Positions 44,657-55,930 are shown, counted from the first letter of the stretch. The stretch: 64,000 nucleotides of DNA from Cryptomeria japonica (GCF_030272615.1 NC_081411.1:835750136-835814135); one strand, 5' to 3'. A program made the numbers and translations. The notes: generated by a model not told the origin, from the letters alone.

Positions 44657-47600
44657 ATGGCACCTAAGATCCAAAAGCCCGTTGTTGTTGAGAACATTGA
44701 AAAGCCCTCACTAAAATACTCTCTAACTCCCAAAGTAGCATCTGAACTAGATGATAAAACTGCATTTTCACTCATTCTAGATAGGGTTTTATTAGTTGAG
44801 GATGTCAGATTCTTCACTAAGTGTCATGTTGAGGAACTAGGTCATATAGAGATCAAGGACACATATGATGAATTGTGTACCGATGGAAAACTAGATAACA
44901 AGTTTGAACACATTCAAGTCAAGGAATTGAATGGAGCCCTAACCTACCTGCGAGTCTTCAAATCCCAGTGGGTTAAATTTGTTTTGAGCAGAGTTCATGA
45001 TGACTTCATGTGGTTAGAAGAGAAACCATTTAAAATCACCAAGGAAATCATCCATTTGATCACCAGTTACCCTATTTTTGATCATGCTCGAGCTCAGAAA
45101 ATGATATCACAAAAGGAATTGATCATAACCAAAGTTGAATCTGATTGTTGAGGACTGAATCTAAACAATGTCATAGATGCAGAGCTGAAGTTTGCAATTA
45201 GAGTCACAGGTTATTGTTTCTTTCAATCGGCAAGGGAAAACAGTGTACCCTGTGCAACAGTTGATTTAGCATATAAAATTGTGAAGAAGGGAATGAAGAT
45301 TGATCTTTGTGAAGTGTTGTTGAAGAATCTGTTTGAAAATCTAAACACCATAAGGAAGCCAAAGAAGAACAACTCGACTAACACACTGAAGTTTGGATCA
45401 ATTTTGGTATGCATGTTTTTCTATTTTTAGAAATTCTTTCCATCTGTCAGTAATGTAGTTTGGGAGCTACACCAACCAATCACCCATCAAATCAATGACT
45501 TCATCAAACAGCTAGGTGATAAATTCAATGATATTATTGATAATTATTTTAGCAAGTTTCAAGAAAAGATGCATAACAGGTATAGGATTCCACCCAAGTT
45601 AGTGGAGAAATACAAGGATGATATATGCTTTGAAGTAGACACCGACTACTGCTATGTCAATGTGGTGGAACCAAGAACTCAATCTTTGCCTCCTATGGGT
45701 TATGAGATTGATTTTGACATTTCACAATAGCAGATAGATGCCTTTCTTGCACTTCCAAGACATGCTACAGAAATCAGGTACAGAACCTATGAAGAGGTTA
45801 AAGAAAAAGTTAAGATGAGTATTGTAGTACCTAAGGCTACAAGAAAAGCAACAAAAATGATTAAGGCATTAACAAAGAAATTTGGAGAAGGTTCTTCCTC
45901 CACACCTATCAAGGGCACTCTAGTCATCACCGAGGAGGAATCTGAAGCCCAAGAGGCAGCCATTACATTGAGCACTGAGTTGCCTAAAGGGAAAATTTTG
46001 AAAAGGAAGAAATAGGATACATCAAAGGTATCACTGACTCCTTCAGTAAAGCACCCAAACACAAGATCATCTGTAGTGTCACCGAGTAAGAAACCAAAGA
46101 ATGTTGCCACACCAAAGGTAATAAAAACTTATAAGAAATCTACTCAGAGACTCATTTTGACTAAAGAGTCTAGTGACACCGAATCTGAAGATGCAAGTAA
46201 ATTTTAGATTGTTAAGAGTCAAAAGAAAGATGTACATAGCGTTGATAATTTCTGTGCTAATTTGAAACAATATGGTGGATTTGGAGCATTTAGATATGTT
46301 AAGTGTGAATCCAAAAATGATGAAGAAAAGAGACAAATAGAAGAAGTTGTCATCTGCACACTTCTGAAATTCCGATTGGTCCTATTGGAAGTAACTAATT
46401 CTCTTCCAAAAGAATTGTATTTGCATATTGATAATAGGTGGAAATATGTTATGGACTTGGAAAAACATATGAGAGAAAGAAGTCTGGTACATCTCTTCTC
46501 AGACATGTCGGTAGATGAGATCAATGAACATCTAAAAAACCACTAGACAAACTTCCTAGTCAAGCAAAGAGCCTTGAAATTAATGAATGGCCTTTTTCTT
46601 GAAGTAGAGAATGAGACCAAGGAAAAGTGGCAGGAAATCTTTCGAATCAAGAATGCTGGTGACCAAGTTGAAGTTGAAATAGTTGATGTCACCGAGCAAG
46701 ATCTTGATATAACTGAGCGAGACCCTGCTGACACTGTACAAATTGATGAGGATATCATGGACATCGAGGCACAAGAATAGGAAATGATTGAAGGGAATGC
46801 ATATGCCAAACTAGTATCTAGTGAGTCAGTTTTGGAATAAGTTCAGCCCTATACTCTGGTCACTCAGCATGTTTCAATCAAGATACCTTAGGATACTAAA
46901 CAGGGAAAAGAGGGTCACAAGTCTACAAAAGGAGAAGCTACTTCTCAGGCCATCGGGGAACAGACTTCTCAAGCCCCTTCTAGCACTGAAAATGTTACAA
47001 CTGAGACCCAGAGCAAGGATTCACCAAAGGCTACATCTGAGGTTAAAGAAATTGACAAAAGTGCTCTACCAAGCAACCTACCGAGGGTCAACAAGCCTCC
47101 CAAGCCATTGTATTAGTACAACCGGTGAAAACCTCCTCATCTAAAGAAAAGAAAATGAAAAAACATAGTTTCAAGTTAGATTTGTCAAAACCAATAGTGT
47201 TGCCAAATGTAGACATATCCAAATTAAAAGGGCAAGCACTTATTGAATTCAATGAACTATGCAAAGCAAAAGTAGAACAAGAGAAGAAAATGGCTATCCA
47301 AAAGAAAAATAGAGTACTTCAGAAGGTGAAAGCACTATTAACAGATATGCTACCTGAAGCTACAATGACAAAAGATGCAGCCATCCATGTTCAACTGGAT
47401 GAATTCCTAACTAAAATAGAGACATCTGGAGTAGACGCATTCGAATACTTGAGAAAATTGAAGGACAAAGGGCTCATTGCAAAAATGATTGAAGAGGTAC
47501 AGAAAGCCATTGCTATTGGCAAAGTAAAACTTGTCAAATTTATTGCTGAGTTGTGCCCTCAACTCAAGCACATTCTTTCTTTATTTCAAAAAATCTATAC

Positions 47601-48030
47601 ATTTTCTTTATTCATTAAAGACATCAAGAATAAAATAGAAGTGATTGAGAAAGTGATCACTGATCTCTCCCATACATTGACCACTGAGCCCAATTCTATT
47701 CAAAATTTCTATACCAAGTTACAAAAGCTCATGGCTCAACAATTGGAACTTAGGAATGAAGAGCACAAATTAAGGATGGACATTATGACTCTTCAAACCT
47801 TATTCATTCCACACTTGTCCTCCATCCAAGAACAAATCAACAAGGCTACCTCTTTATGCACTCAGCTAGAGGGAAGCACTTTAGATGGACTAATTTCACT
47901 ATTAGCCGACATCATAGCTCATAATTCACTCATGGATAGTGTCAAGGATGCCCTCTCTGCCACTATCACCGATGCAAGGACAAAGTATAAATCCATTTTT
48001 GACCAGTTGCCTCCACCAAATGGTAACTAG
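44657..48030 (+). pseudogene. E4 ORF2: large protein of unknown function
   Basis: About 1,120 codons from ATG 44657 to TAG 48028, with about nine in-frame stops, mostly TAG, and one net frameshift near 47060. Order: an N-terminal globular part (LDRVLLVEDVRFFTKCHVEE; LRVFKSQWVKFVLSRVHDDF; KITKEIIHLITSYPIFD); a second part (DAELKFAIRVTGYCFFQSAR; VDLAYKIVKKGMKIDLCEVL); an acidic/basic Ser-Thr-rich linker with TPxK-like repeats (45.8-46.2 kb); a helical part (46.26-46.55 kb); a Thr/Ser/Gln-rich linker; and a 302-codon open C-terminal helical part (47125-48030: LSKPIVLPNVDISKLKGQAL ... TSLCTQLEGSTLDGLISLLA). The N-terminal pattern recalls the 'putative plant transposon protein' domain of extra ORFs in plant retroelements, without proof. 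No nuclease, RT or protease motif is visible. Low stop density and protein-like composition over 3.4 kb argue that it was once selected. Confidence 0.65.
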
Positions 48031-48396
48031 GTTTTGATGTTTGTCAAAAAGGGGGAGTATAGTATCAAAGCATCAAAGGGGGAGTGTAGTATACAGGGGG
48101 AGTATACCGAGCAAAGTATCCAAATGCACAGTTGAATTTGATAGGGGAGCAGTAAACACCGAGCAGTGATCAAAGAGAAAAGGACAAGTGCAGTAAACAC
48201 AGAACATTGATCACCGAGCATGTAAAATCAAAATTATGTACAGTATATTGATAAGGGGAGTATATCTAAGTATACTATTTATTGACTATTGTATATACTG
48301 TCAATTTAATCAAATTTTGTAAGTATATAGATTTTGAGTTATGACTTTGAAAGGAGTTTTGTCAAACATTTCAAAACTAATGTCAGAAGGGGAGAT
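48031..48396 (+). promoter_or_regulatory. E4 3' non-coding region with repeated polypurine tracts
   Basis: PPT-like strings AAAAAGGGGGAG near 48047, AAAGGGGGAG near 48074, CAGGGGGAG near 48096, TAGGGGAG near 48142 and ATAAGGGGAG near 48250. The last, GTCAGAAGGGGAGAT (48382-48396), abuts the 3' LTR. The layout parallels E3's 3' region. Confidence 0.75.
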
Positions 48397-49567
48397 TGTT
48401 ACTATTTACTAAGTTGCCATTATTTTTATGTCCAAAGTCATTCTATATACTCTAGTCGGTTATTACTATCGAAACATTCAGTCGATAAGCACAGAGCAGT
48501 TAGTTATAGAAGAAATTAGTCACATAGCTTAGTATACATCGAGCTGTCTACCGAGTAACACTCTATGTTTACCGAGCAGCAAAAATGATATACTGAGTGA
48601 ACACACATCTAGTGAAACGTGTTACCAGATTCATTGAACCTAGACACATATGGTAAAAGTGTTACAAGATCGAGGAATAGGGAATCATTATCACTTAGGA
48701 AATTGCACCTTAAAGATTTTGTATGATCTTGAGGTCATCTATCCAATGAAATATTTTGTATGGTTATTCATTCGATGAATCATGTTTGTAAGATCGAAGC
48801 ATGAAAAGATCACTGACATAAGAGATCTATTTATACAACATTAATTGAGGATCAAACACATAGAAGGTGTATGAAGCAAGACATGTGTAATAGATAAGGA
48901 AGCACTGAGTATTGTGACTGTTAGAGACACAAAGGTCACCAAGAAGGATTTCAGAGAATAGTCAAGGAACAGAGTAAACAAAAGGGTTTACCGAGTTAAT
49001 CGATGGATTACCGAGGTATGCTATAAGCAAGGTAATCTTATTTTGAGCACATAGAATCTGCTATAACATTCCAGATGTGAAGTTGTAGATATTTTGTAAG
49101 ATTTTATTGTAATATTTTGAGTTGTAAGAGAAACCTTTAACAAGGTAAAAGACTCTAACAAAGTCTATAAATTGTAAAGCCTTTAACCAGGTGCAACATT
49201 TAGAATAAGTGTTGTAAAATCATTTAGCAAGGTAGATCTAACGATCTTGATACTCCTAACAGGGTAAGCTATCAAAAATAGCTAAACATTTAGCTCTAAC
49301 CAAGCAACCTTTATTATTGCAGTAGTGAAGTTGTGGGTGCCATCCCCACCACAGTTTTTCTCTCTAACTAAGAGTTTCTACATAACCAAAATATATGTGT
49401 TATGGAGTGAATCATGTATGATTGTTATTTATTTGTTTTAGCATTATATTATGTTACAACAGTTTGTGGTTTATACTTAATAGCAAAGTTATTGTTGAAG
49501 AAAAGATTTGAAGTACTGATTCACCCCTCCCCTCTCAGTACATTAGCTTTCCATATTGGGCCTAACA
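48397..49567 (+). repeat. E4 3' LTR
   Basis: 1,171 bp, TGTTACTATTTAC ... GGGCCTAACA. Followed by TGGTT, the second TSD copy, and then the rest of E3's 3' LTR. Confidence 0.92.
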
Positions 49568-49671
49568 TGGTTTACCGATATTAAGTATCAAGTTTGATTA
49601 AGTTATATTTGGGATGAAATTAATTGACAATTGATTCAACCCCCCCTCTTAGTTGCCTCTGGGTCCTAACA
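49568..49671 (+). repeat. E3 3' LTR, last part
   Basis: Resumes TGGTTTACCGATATTAAG, matching 35911 onward in the 5' LTR, through CAACCCCCCCTCTTAG to GGGTCCTAACA. Then ATGAT, E3's right TSD (49672-49676). Confidence 0.9.
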
Positions 49672-49676
49672 ATGAT

Positions 49677-50710
49677 GTTGTTTTGCAACCGGTAGGTGAG
49701 CTAGTGAAGGAAACTGGTATTACTTGAGAAGCAATGAAATTAACTGGTAACCCTACTTGTTGATGTGCTAAACCCTAATCAATGGAGCTTTGTGAATTGG
49801 TTGTATTGGTTTATGATCAAATGATGAATAGTAATGATTATGCCACATATGCATGTTGTATGTGAAGAGTTTCAAATGGTTTTTGGTGCGTAGAGATAAT
49901 GGTTTTATCTTGGGAATGAGCGAGTACATTGCATGAAGTGGAAACTGCATGATGAGTTACAAGAATCAATGAAGCGATGATCAAGGAGCGGTCGAGGTTG
50001 TCTTGAATAATGTGCAATGACTACTATATAATCCAACAATCATACTTGAATCAATTTTTTTGTAATCTATATGAGATCTTAGGTTTGTGATGTGTTACCA
50101 ACCTGTTATTTTTCTTATAAGGTCGATGAGTTGTTTTGTTGTAGTTTTGGAAATTTTGGTTAATTGTAAGTGTGATTGGTTGTTGAACCAGAAGGTATAA
50201 TTTATAGTATGTGTGAAGGTAGATAGAAGCATGAAAAGGATCTAATCAAGTAGAGTAGTGTTATTCACCAGATCAACAAACCCTTGTTGTTCTCTAACAA
50301 TTACAATAGTCAAATCCCTTAACAGGGTAAGCTCTAACAAGCTTAGTGTTATCTAAATCCTCTAACCAGGTGATCCATTAGCTTAGATTTCAAACCCTCT
50401 ATCGAGGTTACTCCTAACATGGTATTGCTTCTAATAGTGCATTATAGTCAATCCCTTAACCGGGCGGTCCTTAGCAGGATCTGTTCTTAACAAGAATTTT
50501 TGTAAATCTTTAACAGGATTGGCTCCTAACAGGGCGAACTTTAGAAGAGTTTAGAATACTTGTGGGTATTCATCCCCACCATGGTTTTTCCCATATGCGT
50601 TTCCATGTCAAAATCATTGTGTCAAGTGGTGAATGTTTTTGTGGTTATGTTTTCTATGGTTAATTTGCTTAACTAATAAATTCACTTAGATATGATAAGA
50701 TAACTGACAG
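49677..50710 (+). repeat. E6 LTR, second part (between E3 and E5)
   Basis: Continues the LTR begun at 34872. It carries CCTAACAGGGTAAGCTCTAAC-like words (50320-50540) and CATGGTTTTTCCC near 50580, as in the other Copia LTRs. It stops at AACTGACAG, where TGATTCACCCCC would be expected, because E5 begins at 50711. Its end lies outside the window. Confidence 0.65.
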
Positions 50711-50736
50711 TGTAGACACCTAAAATTGTCTTGTCT

Positions 50737-50990
50737 AATTAAATAAATATTTTATTTATTTAATTACTTTAGCCTAATTCTTCTATTAATTAAATAAATC
50801 TTTATTTATTTAATTAATTCATTTATCCTCTTCTAGCTTTATTTCTCATTTAAATAAATACATTTAATTATTTAAATTATCCTTTTCCTCAAATTAAATA
50901 AATATTTTTATTTATTTAATTGATCCCACTTCCTCTAGTAATTAAATAAATCTTTATTTATTTAATTAATTCATTAGCCTTTTCCACCCA
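50737..50990. repeat. array of AT-rich palindromes in the E5 U3
   Basis: Four to five units of the form ATTAAATAAAT-(C)TTT-ATTTATTTAATTAATT, spaced about 50 bp, at about 50737, 50789, 50845, 50893 and 50940. Each can fold into a hairpin. A related array is at 8020-8350 in the LTR-like segment inside E1. Confidence 0.75.
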
Positions 50991-51133
50991 TGACACATGT
51001 CGTTCATCTTTTAATTCATACACTACCTACCCTCTCATTATTTTCTTATTTCCTCTACCTACCCTCTAATCATAGCCGACCATTTATCTTTTACACCTCT
51101 CAATCTTATCCCTCCATTTCTTATTGTGTCTCC

Positions 51134-51140
51134 TATATAA
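51134..51140 (+). promoter_or_regulatory. TATA box of E5 LTR
   Basis: TATATAA in TCTCCTATATAAGGAGATG, a strong core promoter match about 365 bp before the LTR end. It sits inside a short inverted repeat (CTCC...GGAG). Confidence 0.65.
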
Positions 51141-51501
51141 GGAGATGCTTTCTTCATTATCAACCCTAACTGACTACTCGATGATTACTTGACTACACTA
51201 TGCCTTTGAACTTTCATATGCGATCCTACTTGCAACCACATTTCCATTCTTTGTTGAGCTCTTGTGCACATATAAAATCTGAGAGCAAATATATCAAGCA
51301 AGATCAATGGAGATAGGAAGAATGGAGATCCAAACCCTATTGGACATGTGATGGTATAATTTTTGTGATTTCATTTGATTTGCATTATCTTAGGTAATCT
51401 TCATATGTTATGGTGGATCTTTGTTGTTGATAGGCTAGGGTTTTGTGGTTGAATTCATTTAGCCTTTCAACATTGTTGTTTCCATTTTCACCATATACAT
51501 T

Positions 51502-51520
51502 TTGGCACGCCCGGTTGGAC
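51502..51520 (+). promoter_or_regulatory. PBS of E5
   Basis: TGGCACGCCCGGTTGGACC just after the LTR. It is almost the same as the E2 PBS (23600-23618, minus strand). tRNA not assigned. Confidence 0.8.
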
Positions 51521-53686
51521 CCTTGTCCCTTTTGCATTTAACATCTTTTGTTGCAGATTTTGTGTCTTTGAAGTTGCAGATCTGACATTTGCGACAATAT
51601 TTTGATATTTGTGCATCTGCGTACTTTCAGATTACGTTTTTGATTTTCTACCGCGTCTGTGAAATATGGAATCAAGTCTGTGCCTTCGATAGTAATTTTT
51701 TTTTTGCAGATTCTAGGAAGCGCATCTGTGTTCCCTAGTCATGTCCATATTCAGGAACCACGTCTGTGTTAGATCTAATCATGTTTGTGTTTCTGGTAAC
51801 CGTGTCTGCGTACAATTGTTGCATTTTGATTTCTTTGATCTAATTTTTCGTCATTCGGATTTCAGATCTAGTTTATTTTGAACTAACATCTTTAGATCTA
51901 GCTAATGAATTTGGTGTAGCTTGTTTTGAAAGCAAAATCATTTTGTTGAAGGCCCCTATTTCACAAAGTCTTTTGGGATATAAAAATTTACCTAACTTGT
52001 GTGCTTGCAGGAAGGGGTGATCATTTGAAATAATCCAAATTACTAGCAAATCTTTTTTGCAGGACCTTGGCAAGGGTTTTTGATCTTTATTATGTGCCTT
52101 ATTTTCATAGACTAGCAAACACTTCAATTGGTGCACTAAAATTGAACCATTGTCTTTTGTGTCTTGAGCAATAGGCTCTTTTTGTTTCATCTTTATAGGG
52201 ATTGTCTTCCCATGTGGTCATTAGGACTACTAGTGAGGAGAGAACAACCCAAGTGGTAGCGAGGAAAACCCATCTCTTCCAAACCACTATAAACAACTGT
52301 ATCCATGGTGAAAACTATGGATAACGTGTGCTGATTAGTTCATACTGATACTATGTCTCCCCATAAACCCCGTTTGATCAAATTTATTTGATTAGTTGTA
52401 GGGCGTAACCCCTACTAGCAGGGAGCCTTCTGTATTTACAGAGCTGAAAGTGTCACATGTATGGCCACATGAGTGGATGCCCTTACTAGCACCTTTTTGT
52501 TTTAGAAGCCAAAATCCTTCTAGTTGTTGGGGCAGGAGGTCAGACCTCTGGAGCGGCCCACACACACATGGTTCTTACTAGAGATACAAAGTTTGCCATG
52601 AGGAGTTTTTGTGGGGACTGATGCTTGGCTGCCCTGAGAAGTGAGTGCCGAGGGTGGAGCCAATGGGGTCAAGCATCTAAGTATCTACTTTGAATAGCGT
52701 AGCCTCATGTGGGAATCAACAACTATTGTCCTGGCCATCCATAAAAAATGTGCTTGACTTATTTTAAACATTCAAACATTCAAGATCAAACATCAAAACA
52801 TTGTGGCTTTTGTGTCTTCAAGTATATGCAAAACATTTTTACATCAAACAACACACTTTTCTTTGAGTCATTTTTTGAGTCTAAATAGTTGCAAACATTG
52901 AGTCCTCATCCACATTGTATCCTCTTGTCACGAAAAAAAGTCAAACAATCAGATTTGGTCACAACAAGTCACTTCACAGATTAGAAAAATTTGCACAAAG
53001 TTTTCAGAAATGTGTCTGTGTCTGTGTCATATAACCGCGTCTGTGAAGGGTAGAAATGTGTCCATGTTGTCTTGAGCAACATTGCACTTACAACATCTCA
53101 AAAACATATATGTGTCTGACAGAACCATGTCCGTGTCATTTAAGCACATCTGTGTCTGGCAGAATAGTGTCTGTGTCATTTGAGTGTGTCTGTGTTCAGA
53201 ATTGTAAAATTTCATAATCCAGCAAACAAGGAACAGTCAGTTTCAGACTTATTGAGCTTCCTAGGTATCTCTCTGGGTTTTCATCTAGAATTCAACCTAT
53301 CTTTGGGTCTCACAAAGTCCATCATTGTTTTACACCTTACATCACATTTAAATTTATCTAAACTTGAGTCAAAAGGTCACTTGCTTGTCCTCATCATACT
53401 TTGTCAACACATTACATACAACAAGATTTTGCTAAGTGGTCCCTCATCAAGGTCTATCACCTTTGGGTCTCATTTGGTCTTACTTAGAATCAAGGTCAAC
53501 TTACCTCATCAAGAGAAACTATCATCTCTTTGGAAGCCACACCTACTCTACTACATACATACTTGGTCTTACACTTTAGACATTGCAAGTACACTTCAGA
53601 TTCATTTACATTCCATCCAACTCTTGGTCTTCCATACTCTTTCCATCTTTCATCTAGTCTCACACATCTTGGTTAATACCTAGTTC
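51521..53686 (+). other. E5 leader (5' untranslated region)
   Basis: 2.2 kb between PBS and gag with no supported ORF. Two zones (51640-51810 and 53010-53215) repeat words like CGTCTGTGTT, CCATGTCTGTGTT and GTGTCTGTGTCATTTGAG. Long leaders are usual in Tat elements and may hold packaging signals; that is inference. The 167-codon frame at 53180-53683 is hydrophobic and has no motif. Confidence 0.6.
53010..53215 (+). repeat. minisatellite-like repeats (GTGTCTGTGTCATTT)
   Basis: Five or so diverged units with the core (T/C)GTGTC(T/C)GTGTCAT(T/A)T(G/A)AGC, best matched at 53015, 53110, 53130, 53150, 53168 and 53190. The same core occurs singly at 51650, 51725, 51760 and 51800. Confidence 0.6.
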
Positions 53687-55930
53687 ATGGTTGAAACCCA
53701 TTCCCAAAAATCTAAGAGAGAAACTAAAGAGGCTCAAGAGTCTGCACACATGAGTTCTTATGAGTATGACAATGATATCTTTTTCAATTCTGATCATACC
53801 ACATTACCTGACATGGATGCTTATAGAAACATTCCAAATGTTGAGCACATGGACACTACAAATAAAAATGATACACACAATGACAATATGGACAACATTT
53901 CAGTACATTCAGAAGAAGTGGAAGACACCATTATGAATCCCCATTTCAATTGATTGGTTGAGGAAATAATGAGGAGAGATAGACAATATTTCTTACAAGT
54001 GATGGCACAAAGTGGAGCCAAGATCCCTCATGATTTTAACATGTCTCAAATAATAGAAAATCAACCTTTGCAACAAACTCACTCCAACATGGATCAAAGG
54101 AGGCCTAATAGTGGAGGCAATAGAGGACCACATCTTGTGCCTGAATCACCATCATCTTTGTTTCAAAAACCTAAGGTCCCATACACACAAGGTCAAGCAT
54201 ATGATACTCACCTTCGCAGACCATTGTGGAAGTCTTATGCAGAAAAATATGCTCAATCACATACCAATGCTAAGGATCAACCACCAAAGCAATTGGATAT
54301 TCAAAGGCATGCTCAAAATTTGGACACAAGGAAACCCCATGTCAAATTTGGGGGCAACACACTAGAACAAACTCATGACATTCCTATAGAGTATGGTATA
54401 TAAGGACAAAGCTGATATTCCATTCCTCATCATGACTCTATACCAAGTGGTCCACATACGCAACATAACTATAGAACTCCTCCATATGAACATGTGTATG
54501 ATCAATACCATCCATATATGCAACATGCTTCTCCTCCACCCGATGGCTTAGGCATGGGGTATGGTCCAAGAAGTCGGTCTCCACCCAAGAACAATTTGGA
54601 ACAGCAAATCAAGGACTTACAAAAGAAAATGGAGGACATAAATACACCGAAGCCAACTTACACAATGAGAGACATATGTCCCTATCCATTTGACAAAAGC
54701 ATTCCAATGCCTCCATTTCCTACACACTTTGTGACACCTAAGTTTGATAAGTATAGAGGAAAAGGGGATCCTAAGGCACACATAAGGCAATTTTTCATAG
54801 CTTGCATTGAGGTAGAAGCAGAAGAGACATATTTGATGAGATTATTCCCACAAAGCTTAGGTGATCAAGCTATGGAATGGTTCTCTCAACTTTCACCTGG
54901 AATTAAGTCTTGGGGTGACTTAGCTGAGACATTTATATAACATTTCTCATACAACATAGAGACAGACATATTAGTCACTACCTTGTGCAACACCAAGCAA
55001 AATGATGAAGAATCTTTTTCATCATTCTTACAAAGATGGAGGAATCTAGCTAGAAGATGCTCTTGTGAAATTCCACAAAAACAAATGGGAGAAATGTTCA
55101 CCCAAAATTTTAACAAAGACATTGGTTATGACCTAAGAAAAGCTTGTTTGTCCACCTTCAAGGATGTCATTGAGAAAGGCTTAGCAACAGAGAAGGTCCT
55201 AATTGAACAAGGAGTCATTAAGATATTCAAGGAAAACAAAGATGACTTTAAAGGAAAAGATAAGCCAAGATTTTGGAATAAAAACAAGAACACAGTCAAT
55301 GATGGTGTTGTGGATGCCAATACGGTATGACCCAAAATCATTTTTTCTGGATCAAGCTCTACAAACAATCAAGTGAATACTCAAACAACTTCCAAGTCAC
55401 GAAGGAAGTACACTCCATTGGGAGAACCACTAGAGTCAGTTTTCAAAAAGCTAGTGGCAAACAAGATAATCACAATTCTAGATTTGCCTCCATATTAGCC
55501 AAAGGTTAAACCAAATTGGTGGAATGATGATGAGTATTGTGAATTTCATAAAAGCAAGGGACATAAAACAAGAAATTGTCATCGACTGAAGAACATCATA
55601 CAAGATCTTATTGATAGAGGTGACATTGAAATTGAGGGATATTCATCCAATCAAGAACATGAGATGTTTAAGGAACCATTCCCAAAGCATGATAAGGGAA
55701 AAGCTATAGCCACAGATGACAAAACTAACTATACCAGAGCATCCTATAACTATGATTCCACTATCAATCACATTTTGATGGACAATTATGTCTCTACCAT
55801 TATCATCAAGGACAAAACGCCTGAGAATTCTACCCAAAGACCCAAGATCGTCCTGAAAGGAATTGGATCTTCTTCCGAACCTACCTCTAAATATAATGTT
55901 ACAACTCATCAAGGTAAATTCACTTTGTAA
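53687..55930 (+). pseudogene. E5 gag
   Basis: One frame from ATG 53687, with stops at about 53951, 54401, 54411, 54938, 55328, 55496 and 55928 but no shift. Residues 1-270 are Asn/Gln/His/Pro-rich. The capsid-like domain (54.6-55.3 kb) reads FVTPKFDKYRGKGDPKAHIR, LFPQSLGDQAMEWFSQLSPG, SWGDLAETFI and ESFSSFLQRWRNLARRC. A CCHC-like segment follows: YCEFHKSKGHKTRNCHRLKN with IIQDLIDRGDIEI (CX2HX4HX4C; second Cys is His, as usual in Tat gags). The same block is kept in E1's gag remnant. Gag would form the particle. Confidence 0.85.

Larger units (their letters stand above)
41558..49567 (+). mobile_element. E4: non-autonomous LTR retrotransposon with two non-pol coding regions
   Basis: Full-length by structure: 5' LTR 41558-42727, PBS 42728-42742, PPT 48382-48396, 3' LTR 48397-49567, exact TSDs TGGTT (41553-41557 and 49568-49572). 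The 5.67 kb interior has no protease, RT, RNase H or integrase in any frame. It carries a coiled-coil/CCHC protein and a second protein of about 1,120 codons. The PBS and LTR ends (CCTAACA then ATTGGTATCA) are of the Copia type, so a Copia element probably supplied its enzymes. It is younger than E3, in whose LTR it sits. Confidence 0.92.
34957..49671 (+). mobile_element. E3: full-length Copia retrotransposon (carrying nested E4)
   Basis: LTRs at 34957-35998 and 40590-49671 (the latter split by E4), PBS at 35999-36013, gag, protease, integrase, RT, RNase H in Copia order, PPT at 40576-40589, and exact TSDs ATGAT at 34952-34956 and 49672-49676. Without E4 the element is about 6.7 kb. Coding parts are decayed by several stops and shifts and a destroyed protease site. 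LTRs are similar but clearly diverged by eye. Confidence 0.93.
50711..51499 (+). repeat. E5 5' LTR
   Basis: TGTAGACACCTAAAATTG ... CACCATATACA, 789 bp, followed two bases later by the PBS. Its U3 holds an array of AT palindromes (50737-50990). A TATA box is at 51134-51140. Confidence 0.8.

Noticed and set aside
53180-53683. 167-codon ORF just before E5 gag
   Set aside because: No motif, hydrophobic composition, lies in the leader, and is out of frame with gag.
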